This document shows positions 1 through 6,901 of a DNA stretch of 27,463 bases, one piece after another (the first letter of the stretch is position 1; the number at the start of each line of letters is the position of its first letter). The position numbers and the translations under genes were made by a program. Source of the stretch: Candidatus Omnitrophota bacterium (GTDB taxonomy: Bacteria > Omnitrophota > Gorgyraeia > Gygaellales > Profunditerraquicolaceae). The notes beneath the pieces were generated by a model, which worked only from the letters and a program-made list of their open reading frames with translations, made no database searches and had not been told where the DNA came from. The stretch spans positions 1 to 27,463 of the forward strand of contig JAUYDL010000038.1 of assembly GCA_030691865.1 (NCBI GenBank). Reading direction: 5' to 3'.

Positions 1-230
1 CCGATGGAGATCTGCGCCGGCATTTGGCCAGTGATAAGAATTTGCTGGGCCGGCCGATTAAAGAGGTAATGACTAAGAATCCTGCTGTAGTAAATCAAGA
101 TATGCTGGCGGCTGAGGCGATGCGGATATTGCAAGCCAAAAAAATCGATGAGGTCCCGGTGGTAAATAAATTTATGCGTCCGGTGGGCTTATTGGATGTG
201 CAGGACCTGCTTAAGGCAGGATTAATCTAA
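1..230 (+). CDS. kdsD: Arabinose-5-phosphate isomerase, 3' end only
   Basis: This is the C-terminal end of a gene that begins before the window; the frame opens at base 3 and stops at TAA 228-230. The visible protein starts DGDLRRHL and runs through one complete CBS motif (GRPIKEVMTKNP, then DEVPVVNK and GLLDVQDLLKAGLI). That is the normal end of KdsD/GutQ-type D-arabinose 5-phosphate isomerases, which convert ribulose 5-phosphate to arabinose 5-phosphate, the first step towards Kdo of LPS. The SIS catalytic domain would lie upstream and is not visible. A TTG at 24 could be misread as a start, but homology continues before it. The next gene, kdsC, begins 4 bases after the stop and belongs to the same pathway, which supports the call. 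Other CBS proteins also end this way, so the name rests partly on the neighbour. Confidence 0.85.
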   Translation, partial: DGDLRRHLASDKNLLGRPIKEVMTKNPAVVNQDMLAAEAMRILQAKKIDEVPVVNKFMRPVGLLDVQDLLKAGLI

Positions 231-234
231 AAAT

Positions 235-777
235 ATGTCTTGGGAATTGATCAAAGAAGAATTAAAAGCACGTTTTAGAAAAGTCAAGCTGCTCCTTTTG
301 GATGTAGACGGGGTTTTAACTGACGGCCGAATAATTTATGATTCTGCTGGCCGAGATTCTAAATTTTTTGATGTGCATGATGGGTTAGGTGTCTTTTGTT
401 TAGGAAAATTCGGAATCAATACAATTATCATTACTGCCAAGAATTCTAAGACTATTGGCCCGCGCTCAAAAGATATGCTGGTGGCCGAAGTTTTTGCTGA
501 TATTTTTCCCAAGACCGCGGTTTTAGATAAAATTCTTAAGAAATACCGCGTGGCTTTAGATGAGGTTTGTTTTGTGGGCGATGATCTGGTGGATTTATCG
601 CTGATGCGCAAAGTTGGCCTGCCGGTAGCTTCGGCCAATGCCTCCAGCGAAGTAAAAGAGGCAGCAGTTTATGTAACTAATTGTCTGGGTGGCCGGGGAG
701 CAGTCAGGGAGGTGGCCGAGCTAATTCTTAAATCGCAAGGCAAGTGGAAAGATGTTTTAGAGTTTTATGGAGCATAA
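235..777 (+). CDS. kdsC: 3-deoxy-D-manno-octulosonate 8-phosphate phosphatase (KdsC)
   Basis: HAD-superfamily phosphatase of 180 residues, the usual KdsC size. It hydrolyses Kdo 8-phosphate to Kdo in the cytoplasm. The nucleophile motif LLDVDGVLTDG places Asp23 and Asp25 at the active site. The last HAD motif is FVGDDLVDL, and no large cap domain is inserted, as expected for this tetrameric C0-type subfamily. The middle motif reads ITAKNS where many relatives have ITGR(K/R)S. The gene starts at an ATG 4 bases after kdsD and its last 11 bases overlap lptC/A, so the four genes are probably one transcript. The pairing with kdsD and LPS-export genes separates it from other small HAD phosphatases. 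Confidence 0.92.
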   Translation: MSWELIKEELKARFRKVKLLLLDVDGVLTDGRIIYDSAGRDSKFFDVHDGLGVFCLGKFGINTIIITAKNSKTIGPRSKDMLVAEVFADIFPKTAVLDKILKKYRVALDEVCFVGDDLVDLSLMRKVGLPVASANASSEVKEAAVYVTNCLGGRGAVREVAELILKSQGKWKDVLEFYGA

Positions 778-1681
778 AAAAATAGTTTTAACCTTTGGTT
801 TTTTATTTCTTGCCTACGTTCATCTTGCAGCAGTTGAAGTTAAAGAAATAAAACCGCCCCTGGCCGTCAAAGCAGCAGCCAAGGAATCTGATCAACAGAT
901 CGGAGATTTTTCTCTTTCCGGATTCGGGGATAAAGGAAAAAAGTCCTGGGACCTTGCCGGCAAGTCTGCGGATATATTTAGCGAGGTGGTTAAGCTAAAA
1001 AAAGTAGTGGGTAATAATTATGCGCAGAATGATACGATTAATCTGACTGCGGATAGTGGTGATTTTAACAAGAAAAGCGGGCTGGTGCATTTACAGGATA
1101 ATGTCGTAATTACTACTTCCAGCGGGACAAAACTTACTACGGATACTCTGGATTGGGACCGCAAGCAGCAGATTGTTAGTACTCTGGATAAAGTTAATCT
1201 TGTCCGTCAGGATATGAATCTTTCAGGGCAAGGGGCTTTAGGCCAAACCGCATTAAAGCAGATTATGTTAGAGAAGAATGTACGCCTGGATATCCAGACG
1301 CAGGATTTGCAGGTTAATAAAAAAGAAAAGATTGTGATTACTTGTGACGGCCCGCTGGATGTAGATTATGAAAAAAATATTGCCATGTTTAATAATAATG
1401 TTAAAGTAGAAAAGCCGGATTTAACAATTTACAGCGATAAAATGCAGGTTTATTTTACCCCTAAACAACAAGATAATGTGTTGGTTCAAGGGCCGGCAGC
1501 TATCTCTAGTTCCGTCAATAAGATTGTCGCTTTAGGAAATGTGCGGATATTACGCGGTGATAATATCTCTTATAGCCAGGAAGCAATTTATACTGCCATA
1601 GATAAAAAAATAACTTTAACCGGTAAGCCCCAAATAATTATTTACCAAACGGAGAATATCGATGCTTCTTCTGGAAACTAA
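767..1681 (+). CDS. LPS export protein, LptC-like and LptA-like domains in one chain
   Basis: A 304-residue exported or membrane-anchored protein with a hydrophobic N-terminal segment at about residues 5-22. Residues about 70-175 look like LptC (YrbK): alternating short strands with patterns such as LTADSGDFNKKSG, a LQDNVVITTSSG stretch and LSGQGALG. Residues about 190-295 look like LptA/OstA: KIVITCDGPLDVDY, an NNVKVEKPDLTIYSDKMQVYF stretch interrupted by turns, then VALGNVRILRGD. In the Lpt system LptC anchors the bridge at the inner membrane and LptA forms the periplasmic beta-jellyroll path for LPS. Here one chain seems to carry both, and no separate lptA follows before lptB. Start ATG 767 lies inside the end of kdsC; the last 20 bases overlap lptB. 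The family assignment is good. The exact domain border and whether a second LptA exists elsewhere are not known. Confidence 0.8.
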   Translation: MEHKKIVLTFGFLFLAYVHLAAVEVKEIKPPLAVKAAAKESDQQIGDFSLSGFGDKGKKSWDLAGKSADIFSEVVKLKKVVGNNYAQNDTINLTADSGDFNKKSGLVHLQDNVVITTSSGTKLTTDTLDWDRKQQIVSTLDKVNLVRQDMNLSGQGALGQTALKQIMLEKNVRLDIQTQDLQVNKKEKIVITCDGPLDVDYEKNIAMFNNNVKVEKPDLTIYSDKMQVYFTPKQQDNVLVQGPAAISSSVNKIVALGNVRILRGDNISYSQEAIYTAIDKKITLTGKPQIIIYQTENIDASSGN

Positions 1682-2384
1682 AGGCTTAGCTAAATCCTAT
1701 GACGGCCGTCAGGTAGTAAAAGGCGTGGATATCACGGTTAAGCGCGGAGAGATTGTTGGGCTCTTGGGGCCTAATGGCGCCGGGAAGACTACTACTTTTT
1801 ATATGATCGTAGGCATCGTTGCTCCGAACAAGGGCACGATTGTTTTTGATAACCATGAGATTACCAATATGGCTATTCATGAGCGTGCACGTTTAGGTAT
1901 CGGGTATTTGTCGCAAGAAGCCTCGATATTTCGTAAGCTGACGGTCCAAGAAAATATAAATGCAATTTTAGAAACATTATCTTTGAGCCGGGCAGAGAGA
2001 AAACGCAGGCTGGCTTCTCTATTGGAAGAGTTAAATATTGCGCATTTAGCCAAAAATAAAGCCTATACTTTAAGCGGCGGGGAAAGAAGGCGCCTGGAAA
2101 TTACCCGGGCGCTGGTCACCAATCCTTCTTTTATACTTCTTGATGAGCCTTTTTCCGGGATCGATCCGATTGTGGTTAATGAAGCGCAGGAGATTATCAA
2201 AGAATTAAAAGCCAAAGGCTTGGGCATTTTATTGACCGATCATAATGTCCGCGAAACTCTGGCCATAACTGACCGGGCGTATTTAATTTCAGAGGGGGTA
2301 ATTCTTATTTCTGGAACGGCGCATGAACTGATTAATCATCCGCAGGCGCGCCAGGTTTATCTGGGTGAGAAATTTAGAATGTGA
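1662..2384 (+). CDS. lptB: LPS export ABC transporter ATP-binding protein
   Basis: ABC ATPase of 240 residues, the typical LptB length. Visible motifs are Walker A GPNGAGKTT, the Q-loop region YLSQEASIF, signature LSGGERRRLE, Walker B FILLDEPFSGIDP and the switch His in LLTDHNVRET. The HERARLGIGYLSQE stretch and the DHNVRETL ending are characteristic of LptB (YhbG) among ABC ATPases. It powers extraction of LPS from the inner membrane together with LptF and LptG, which are not in this window. The start codon overlaps the end of the lptC/A gene by 20 bases, which suggests translational coupling. It is the last gene of the Kdo/LPS block; a hairpin-rich gap follows. Confidence 0.95.
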   Translation: MLLLETKGLAKSYDGRQVVKGVDITVKRGEIVGLLGPNGAGKTTTFYMIVGIVAPNKGTIVFDNHEITNMAIHERARLGIGYLSQEASIFRKLTVQENINAILETLSLSRAERKRRLASLLEELNIAHLAKNKAYTLSGGERRRLEITRALVTNPSFILLDEPFSGIDPIVVNEAQEIIKELKAKGLGILLTDHNVRETLAITDRAYLISEGVILISGTAHELINHPQARQVYLGEKFRM

Positions 2385-2391
2385 GTGACTC

Positions 2392-2457
2392 ATACCCGCG
2401 AATGTGTAAAAATTTTGCAAAAATTTTTACACAGCTTTGAGCGGGTATAGCGGGTAT
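2392..2457 (+). repeat. Nested palindrome after lptB
   Basis: An inner perfect 14-bp stem (arms 2403-2416 and 2420-2433, loop GCA) is AT-rich. It is enclosed by an outer GC-rich stem in which ATACCCGC (2392-2399) can pair with GCGGGTAT at either 2441-2448 or 2450-2457. No T-run follows, so it does not look like a standard intrinsic terminator. The gap after clpP has the same design and opens with nearly the same bases. It may stabilise the 3' end of the lptB transcript or be a dispersed intergenic repeat. Confidence 0.7.
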
Positions 2458-2483
2458 CTAAGATAATTTAAGAAAGGGAACAA

Positions 2484-3359
2484 ATGAAAACCGAAGTTAA
2501 GAAATTGGATAGCACTAAGTGCGAAATTGATGTCGCGGTAAGCGGAGAGCTGGTTAAAAATAAATTTGAGGAGGTTTTTGCTCAAATTGCCAAAGAGGCC
2601 AAGGTTCCGGGGTTTCGTCCGGGCAAAGCGCCAAGAGATGTTTTAGAGAAGCGTTATGCTTCTAGCGTGCACGAACAAGTTTTAAAGGAATTGGTCCCGG
2701 ATGTTTATAATCAGGCGATTGCCGCAGAAAAACTTGATGTTATCGAGTTACCGCAGATTACCGATGTAAAGCTTGATCGGGTTAGTCTTTCTTTTAAGGC
2801 TATCGTCGAAGTTACTCCTGAGATTGTGGTTAAGAACTATAAGAATCAGTTAATAAATTACAAAGTAGTCTCGGTTTCCAGCGATGAAGTCAAGAGGCAG
2901 ATTGATTCGGTTAAAGAATCGCGTAAGGCCGAAACCCTGGATGATAAATTCAGCCGCTCTCTGGGGTATCCTAACTTTAAGGATCTGGAGAAGGCGGTAG
3001 AAAGGCAGGTTTTTATTACCAAGGAGAATCAGGAACGCCAGCGTATTGAGAATGAGTTAATTGAAAATATAACTAAGGGTTTAGAGTTTAAGTTGCCGCA
3101 AGGATTGGTGGAGCGGCAAACTCAGGATATGCTTAGACAGACTAAAATTGATCTGGCGATGAAGGGTATCCCCCGGGATAAAATCGATGAGCAGGAGAAA
3201 TTGCTCTTAGAAGGAATCCAGCCTGAAGCCAAGAAGCAGGTTAAGATATATTTAGTTTTATCTCAGATTGCTAAAAAAGAAAATATCGTTATCGATGACC
3301 GTATGCCGCGTAAAGTAATGGAGTTTTTGCTAAGAGAAGCGGATTGGCAAATAGAGTAG
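2484..3359 (+). CDS. tig: Trigger factor lacking the PPIase domain
   Basis: Ribosome-associated chaperone of only 291 residues; the usual family length is about 430 or more. The N-terminal ribosome-binding domain is intact, with the signature GFRPGKAP at residues 43-50 and the VHEQVLKELVPD helix after it. The chain then goes directly from SSDEVKRQIDSVKESRKAE (about 132-150) to the C-terminal chaperone domain, which starts at DDKFSRSLGY. The FKBP-type peptidyl-prolyl isomerase domain that normally sits between these points is missing. The reading frame is continuous across the junction, so this looks like a true domain absence and not a frameshift. The SD-like GAAAGGGA stands a few bases before ATG 2484. 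It is followed by clpP, the usual neighbour, but clpX is not next. Confidence 0.9.
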   Translation: MKTEVKKLDSTKCEIDVAVSGELVKNKFEEVFAQIAKEAKVPGFRPGKAPRDVLEKRYASSVHEQVLKELVPDVYNQAIAAEKLDVIELPQITDVKLDRVSLSFKAIVEVTPEIVVKNYKNQLINYKVVSVSSDEVKRQIDSVKESRKAETLDDKFSRSLGYPNFKDLEKAVERQVFITKENQERQRIENELIENITKGLEFKLPQGLVERQTQDMLRQTKIDLAMKGIPRDKIDEQEKLLLEGIQPEAKKQVKIYLVLSQIAKKENIVIDDRMPRKVMEFLLREADWQIE

Positions 3360-3368
3360 GTACGTTAC

Positions 3369-3464
3369 CCGGCGCTTATTGGAATTGCGCCGGTGTTGTG
3401 TAATGCTCCCCCTCGCGGGAGCTCGGGGTCATTTTTCCCCAAGCGCCGGAGGCTGGGGAAAAAT
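3369..3464 (+). promoter_or_regulatory. Hairpin-rich clpP leader
   Basis: Three stems fill the tig-clpP gap. A: CCGGCGC 3369-3375 with GCGCCGG 3387-3393. B: GCTCCC 3405-3410 with GGGAGC 3417-3422. C: ATTTTTCCCC 3431-3440 with GGGGAAAAAT 3455-3464, which ends 1 base before the clpP Shine-Dalgarno. The loop of C holds a second copy of GCGCCGG (3443-3449), so the left arm of A could pair there instead. This could be a translation-control leader or an mRNA processing or stability element. No match to a named RNA family is recognised. Confidence 0.55.
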
Positions 3465-3465
3465 G

Positions 3466-3471
3466 AGGAGG
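3466..3471 (+). promoter_or_regulatory. Shine-Dalgarno that sets the clpP start
   Basis: AGGAGG, 5 bases before ATG 3477. It supports ATG 3477 over the upstream in-frame GTG at 3393, whose extra 28 residues are hairpin DNA read as protein. Confidence 0.85.
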
Positions 3472-3476
3472 AAAGA

Positions 3477-4085
3477 ATGGAGAAAAAAATGCAGATATTA
3501 GTTCCTATGGTAATTGAGCAAACTACCCGTGGTTTTGAACGCGCTTATGATATCTATTCGCGTCTTTTAAAGGACCGTATTTTATTTATTGGCACGCCGG
3601 TCGATGATTATGTAGCGAATTTAGTGATTGCCCAGCTGCTCTTTCTGCAGATGGAGGATAAGGATAAAGATATCAATGTTTATATTAATTCACCCGGAGG
3701 GTCGGTAACTGCGGGGTTGGCGGTATATGATACCATGCAATTTATAAAATGCGATGTCGCTACCTATTGCGTGGGTCAGGCAGCCAGCATGGGAGCAGTT
3801 TTATTATCGGCAGGAACTAAAGGAAAACGTTTTGTGCTTCCTAATTCCAGAGTGATGATTCACCAGCCATGGGGCGGGGTACAGGGAGCAGCCTCAGATA
3901 TTTCGATTCAGGCTAAAGAAATTTTAATACTGCGCGATCGGATTAATGAGATCCTTAGCGTACATACCGGCCAGTCGTTAGATAAAATACAGAAAGATAC
4001 GGATCGAGATTATTTTATGTCCGCTCAGGAATCAAAGGATTATGGCCTGATTGATGAGGTGATTTTACCGGAAACTAAGAAGTAA
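3477..4085 (+). CDS. clpP: ATP-dependent Clp protease proteolytic subunit
   Basis: Serine protease subunit of 202 residues that forms the double-heptamer barrel fed by ClpX or ClpA/C unfoldases in the cytoplasm. The catalytic triad is visible: Ser104 in GQAASMGA, His129 in RVMIHQPWGG and Asp178 in DRDYFMSA. The N-terminal LVPMVIEQTTRGFERAYDIYS and the INSPGGSVTAG oxyanion segment are standard ClpP. The chosen start gives a normal ClpP N-terminus and has a perfect Shine-Dalgarno at 5 bases. It lies downstream of tig, as in many bacteria, but the next gene is an aminotransferase and not clpX. The short N-terminal extension before the conserved ILVPMV may be a processed propeptide. Confidence 0.97.
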   Translation: MEKKMQILVPMVIEQTTRGFERAYDIYSRLLKDRILFIGTPVDDYVANLVIAQLLFLQMEDKDKDINVYINSPGGSVTAGLAVYDTMQFIKCDVATYCVGQAASMGAVLLSAGTKGKRFVLPNSRVMIHQPWGGVQGAASDISIQAKEILILRDRINEILSVHTGQSLDKIQKDTDRDYFMSAQESKDYGLIDEVILPETKK

Positions 4086-4093
4086 GTGACTTA

Positions 4094-4136
4094 TCCCGCC
4101 GCATTCTTGCATTCTGTAAGAATGCAAGAGGCGGGA
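4094..4136 (+). repeat. Nested palindrome after clpP
   Basis: The outer stem is TCCCGCC 4094-4100 with GGCGGGA 4130-4136. The inner perfect 11-bp stem is 4105-4115 with 4119-4129, loop GTA, plus a 4-base bulge GCAT on the left side only. There is no T-run. The bases after the clpP stop (GTGACTTATCCCGC) nearly match those after the lptB stop (GTGACTCATACCCGC), which suggests the same element family. Confidence 0.7.
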
Positions 4137-4164
4137 ACAATAATCATTTGAGGAGAAAAGAAAA

Positions 4165-5301
4165 ATGAAAAAGGAATATTTATTAACTCCGGGTCCGACC
4201 CCTTTACCGCCACAAGTAAGTTTGGCTATGGCCAAACCGATTATCCATCACCGTACACCGCAGTTTCAGGAGATTCTAAAAGAGGCGAGCAGGGGGCTGA
4301 AATGGGCGTTTCAGACGGCTAATGATGTCTTTATTATCTCTTCTTCAGGAACCGGAGCGATGGAGGCAGCGGTAATCAATTTACTTTCTTGCGGTGATAC
4401 TGCTTTGGTGGTTCAAGGCGGTAAATTCGGAGAAAGATGGACTGAGATTGCCAAGGCTTATGGGATTTGCCCTGAGATTATTAATGTGGAGTGGGGCAAG
4501 GCAGTTAGCCCTGCAGAAATAAGCAAAAGGTTAAAATCCAACCCGCAGATAAAAGCAGTATTTACTACTTTATGTGAAACTTCAACCGGCGTGGATAATG
4601 ATATCCAGGCAATTGCTGCAGTGGTAAAAGAAAGCTCTGCGGTTTTAGTGGTAGATGCGATAAGCGGCCTGGGAGCGGTAGATTTAAAAACTGATGCCTG
4701 GGGGGTGGATGTGGTAGTTGCCGGATCGCAGAAAGGTTTTATGTTGCCTCCGGGATTAGGTTTTATCTGTCTTAGCTCTCGCGCCTGGAAATTAGTGGAG
4801 GCTTCAAAGTCCGGCCGTTATTATTTGGATTTAAGGAAGGCAAAGAAGGCCCTGGATAAAAATGATACACCGTTTACATCTTCGATTACCTTGATTATTG
4901 CTTTAAATGAAGCTTTAAAGATCATGCAGCAGGATGGCTTAGAAAACATATTTCAGCGTCATAGGATTATGGCGGATGCTACTCGCGCCGCTATGCAGGC
5001 GCTGGGTTTGGAGTTATTTGCCCCGCTGGCAGCTTCGGACGGGGTGACGGCAGCAAAGGTGCCTGTGGGTATTGATGGTGAAAAATTAGTTAAAACCATG
5101 CGCGATACTTATGGAGTGACGATTGCCGGCGGCCAGGGTGAACTTAAGGGTAAAGTTTTTCGTATTGCGCATATGGGGTTTATTACTGAATCTGATATTA
5201 TTATGGGGTTGTCCTGCTTGGAAAAAGTGCTTACCAAGATGGGTTATAAATTTACTTTAGGCGCAGGCATTAGGGCAGCCGAAGAGGTATTTCTAAAATA
5301 A
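4165..5301 (+). CDS. Class V aminotransferase, probable phosphoserine (or alanine-glyoxylate/serine-pyruvate type) aminotransferase
   Basis: PLP-dependent fold-type I enzyme of 378 residues. It opens with LLTPGPTPLPP, has the SSGTGAMEAA phosphate-binding turn, Asp164 in VVDAISG (pairs with the pyridine nitrogen) and the Schiff-base Lys190 in GSQKGFMLPPG. These features place it in the alanine-glyoxylate/serine-pyruvate aminotransferase group and not in the classic SerC group. serA starts 13 bases downstream. In several bacteria and archaea a class V enzyme of this kind next to serA acts as the phosphoserine aminotransferase, so I infer that it converts 3-phosphohydroxypyruvate to phosphoserine here. 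Serine-glyoxylate or alanine-glyoxylate transamination is the alternative. The AGGAG before ATG 4165 is a strong ribosome site. Confidence 0.85.
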   Translation: MKKEYLLTPGPTPLPPQVSLAMAKPIIHHRTPQFQEILKEASRGLKWAFQTANDVFIISSSGTGAMEAAVINLLSCGDTALVVQGGKFGERWTEIAKAYGICPEIINVEWGKAVSPAEISKRLKSNPQIKAVFTTLCETSTGVDNDIQAIAAVVKESSAVLVVDAISGLGAVDLKTDAWGVDVVVAGSQKGFMLPPGLGFICLSSRAWKLVEASKSGRYYLDLRKAKKALDKNDTPFTSSITLIIALNEALKIMQQDGLENIFQRHRIMADATRAAMQALGLELFAPLAASDGVTAAKVPVGIDGEKLVKTMRDTYGVTIAGGQGELKGKVFRIAHMGFITESDIIMGLSCLEKVLTKMGYKFTLGAGIRAAEEVFLK

Positions 5302-5314
5302 GGAGCCAGATAAA

Positions 5315-6901
5315 ATGATTAAGATTCTAGTCACTGATGCATTAAGCCAAGAAGGTTTAAAGGTTTTTAATGATTCTAAAGAGCTTACGGTTGATGTAAA
5401 AACAGATTTAAAGCCGGATGCTTTAAAAGATATCATCAAGGATTATGATGCTTTGGTGGTGCGCAGCGCGACTAAAGTGACCAAAGAGATAATCCAGGCA
5501 GCGACAAAGCTTAAGGTTATCGGCCGGGCCGGTGTTGGCCTGGATAATGTAGATTTGGAAGCGGCTACGCAAAAAGGGATTATCGTAATGAATACCCCGG
5601 CGGGAAATACGATCTCTACCGCTGAGCATACCTTTAGCATGATTTTGACTTTATCCAGGAATATTGCCCAGGCCAATGCCTCGATGAAAAAGGGAGAGTG
5701 GAAGCGTTCTAAATTTATGGGGGTAGAGTTATATAACAAGGTTTTAGGCATTGTGGGATTCGGCAGGATTGGTTCGGAAGTCGCCAAGCGCGCACTATCC
5801 TTTGGCATGAAGGTTTTAGCGTATGATCCGTTTTTATCTGCTCAAGTTGCTGAAAGTATCGGGGTAGAGGTTGTGGAATTAAAAAAAGTGCTGCAGGAGT
5901 CTGATTATATTACCGTGCATACTCCGTTAACCGATGAAACCAGGCATATGATTTCGGATAAAGAGTTTGGCTTAATGAAAAAAAATGTGCGGATTGTAAA
6001 TTGCGCACGGGGCGGGATTATCGATGAGCTGGCTTTAGTCAGGGCAGTAAAAGAGGGCAGGGTGGCCGCAGCTGCGCTGGATGTTTTTGAAAGTGAACCG
6101 CTGGCTGCCGACAATGAACTTTTAAAACTGGATAATGTAATTACTACTCCGCATCTGGGTGCTTCTACCGAGGAAGCGCAGATTAATGTGGCTATTGAGG
6201 TCGCTGAGATTGTGCGTGATGCGCTCCTGGGCCGGGGCATCCGTAACGCCGCCAATTATCCCTGTTTAGAAGCGGAGGTCTGCAAAATCCTTAACCCTTA
6301 TATTAATCTGGGTGAGAAGCTGGGTATGTTCTCTGCCCAGTTAGTCGAGGGTAGATTTCAGGAGTTAGTGATAAATTATAGCGGTCAGATTACCAAATAT
6401 GATTTAAGTTCGCTAACCTTGGCTTTAGCTAAGGGAGTGCTTACTCCCATATTAAAGGAGACGGTTAATTTTGTTAATAGCGTATCTCTGCTTAGAGAAA
6501 GAGGAATAAAACTGCGTGAGTCAAAATCTGCGCAAGAGGGTGAATTTGTTAACCTTATTCAATTAGAGATTAAGACAGATAAAGAAACCAAGTCGGTTTG
6601 CGGAACACTTTCAAGCAACAAACAGCCGCGGATTGTAAAAATTGACGATTATTATCTGGAGTTATATCCTATCGGAGAGATGGTTTTTATCCGCAACTGG
6701 GATAAGCCGGGTTTAATCGGAAGCCTGGGAACATTTATGGGTAAAAACGGTATTAATATTGCCGCGATGACTTTTGGCCGCGATAAACCGGGTGGTAAGG
6801 CGATCAGCGTATTGAATGTGGATAGCCAGGTTAGCCCGGAAATCCAGGATAAGATAAGGGAATTGGAAAATATTCTCACCGTAAAGATAATCAGGACGTG
6901 A
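5315..6901 (+). CDS. serA: D-3-phosphoglycerate dehydrogenase, long form with ACT domain
   Basis: NAD-dependent first enzyme of serine synthesis, 528 residues. This is the long type with a substrate-binding/Rossmann core, an intervening ASB domain (about 320-450) and a C-terminal ACT domain (about 455-528). The NAD loop is GFGRIG (residues 148-153 within IVGFGRIG). The catalytic residues are Arg232 in NCARGG, Glu261 in ESEP and His280 in TTPHLG. The ACT domain reads VFIRNWDKPGLIGSLG and normally binds serine for feedback control. It is preceded by AAGGAG and follows the aminotransferase closely, so the pair forms a two-step serine module. The stop overlaps the next start in GTGA. No serB phosphatase is seen nearby. 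Confidence 0.97.
   Translation: MIKILVTDALSQEGLKVFNDSKELTVDVKTDLKPDALKDIIKDYDALVVRSATKVTKEIIQAATKLKVIGRAGVGLDNVDLEAATQKGIIVMNTPAGNTISTAEHTFSMILTLSRNIAQANASMKKGEWKRSKFMGVELYNKVLGIVGFGRIGSEVAKRALSFGMKVLAYDPFLSAQVAESIGVEVVELKKVLQESDYITVHTPLTDETRHMISDKEFGLMKKNVRIVNCARGGIIDELALVRAVKEGRVAAAALDVFESEPLAADNELLKLDNVITTPHLGASTEEAQINVAIEVAEIVRDALLGRGIRNAANYPCLEAEVCKILNPYINLGEKLGMFSAQLVEGRFQELVINYSGQITKYDLSSLTLALAKGVLTPILKETVNFVNSVSLLRERGIKLRESKSAQEGEFVNLIQLEIKTDKETKSVCGTLSSNKQPRIVKIDDYYLELYPIGEMVFIRNWDKPGLIGSLGTFMGKNGINIAAMTFGRDKPGGKAISVLNVDSQVSPEIQDKIRELENILTVKIIRT

Noticed and set aside
2437..2464. Promoter TTGAGC, 16 bases, TAAGAT before tig
   Set aside because: Both boxes are weak, they overlap the nested palindrome, and the leader would be only about a dozen bases.
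3393..3476. Longer ClpP starting at GTG 3393
   Set aside because: The extra 28 residues come from hairpin DNA, and ATG 3477 has an AGGAGG at 5 bases and gives the family N-terminus.
5443..5808. Minus-strand reading frames opposite serA, rseP, infB and other genes
   Set aside because: They lie fully within strongly conserved + strand genes and show no recognisable family or ribosome site.
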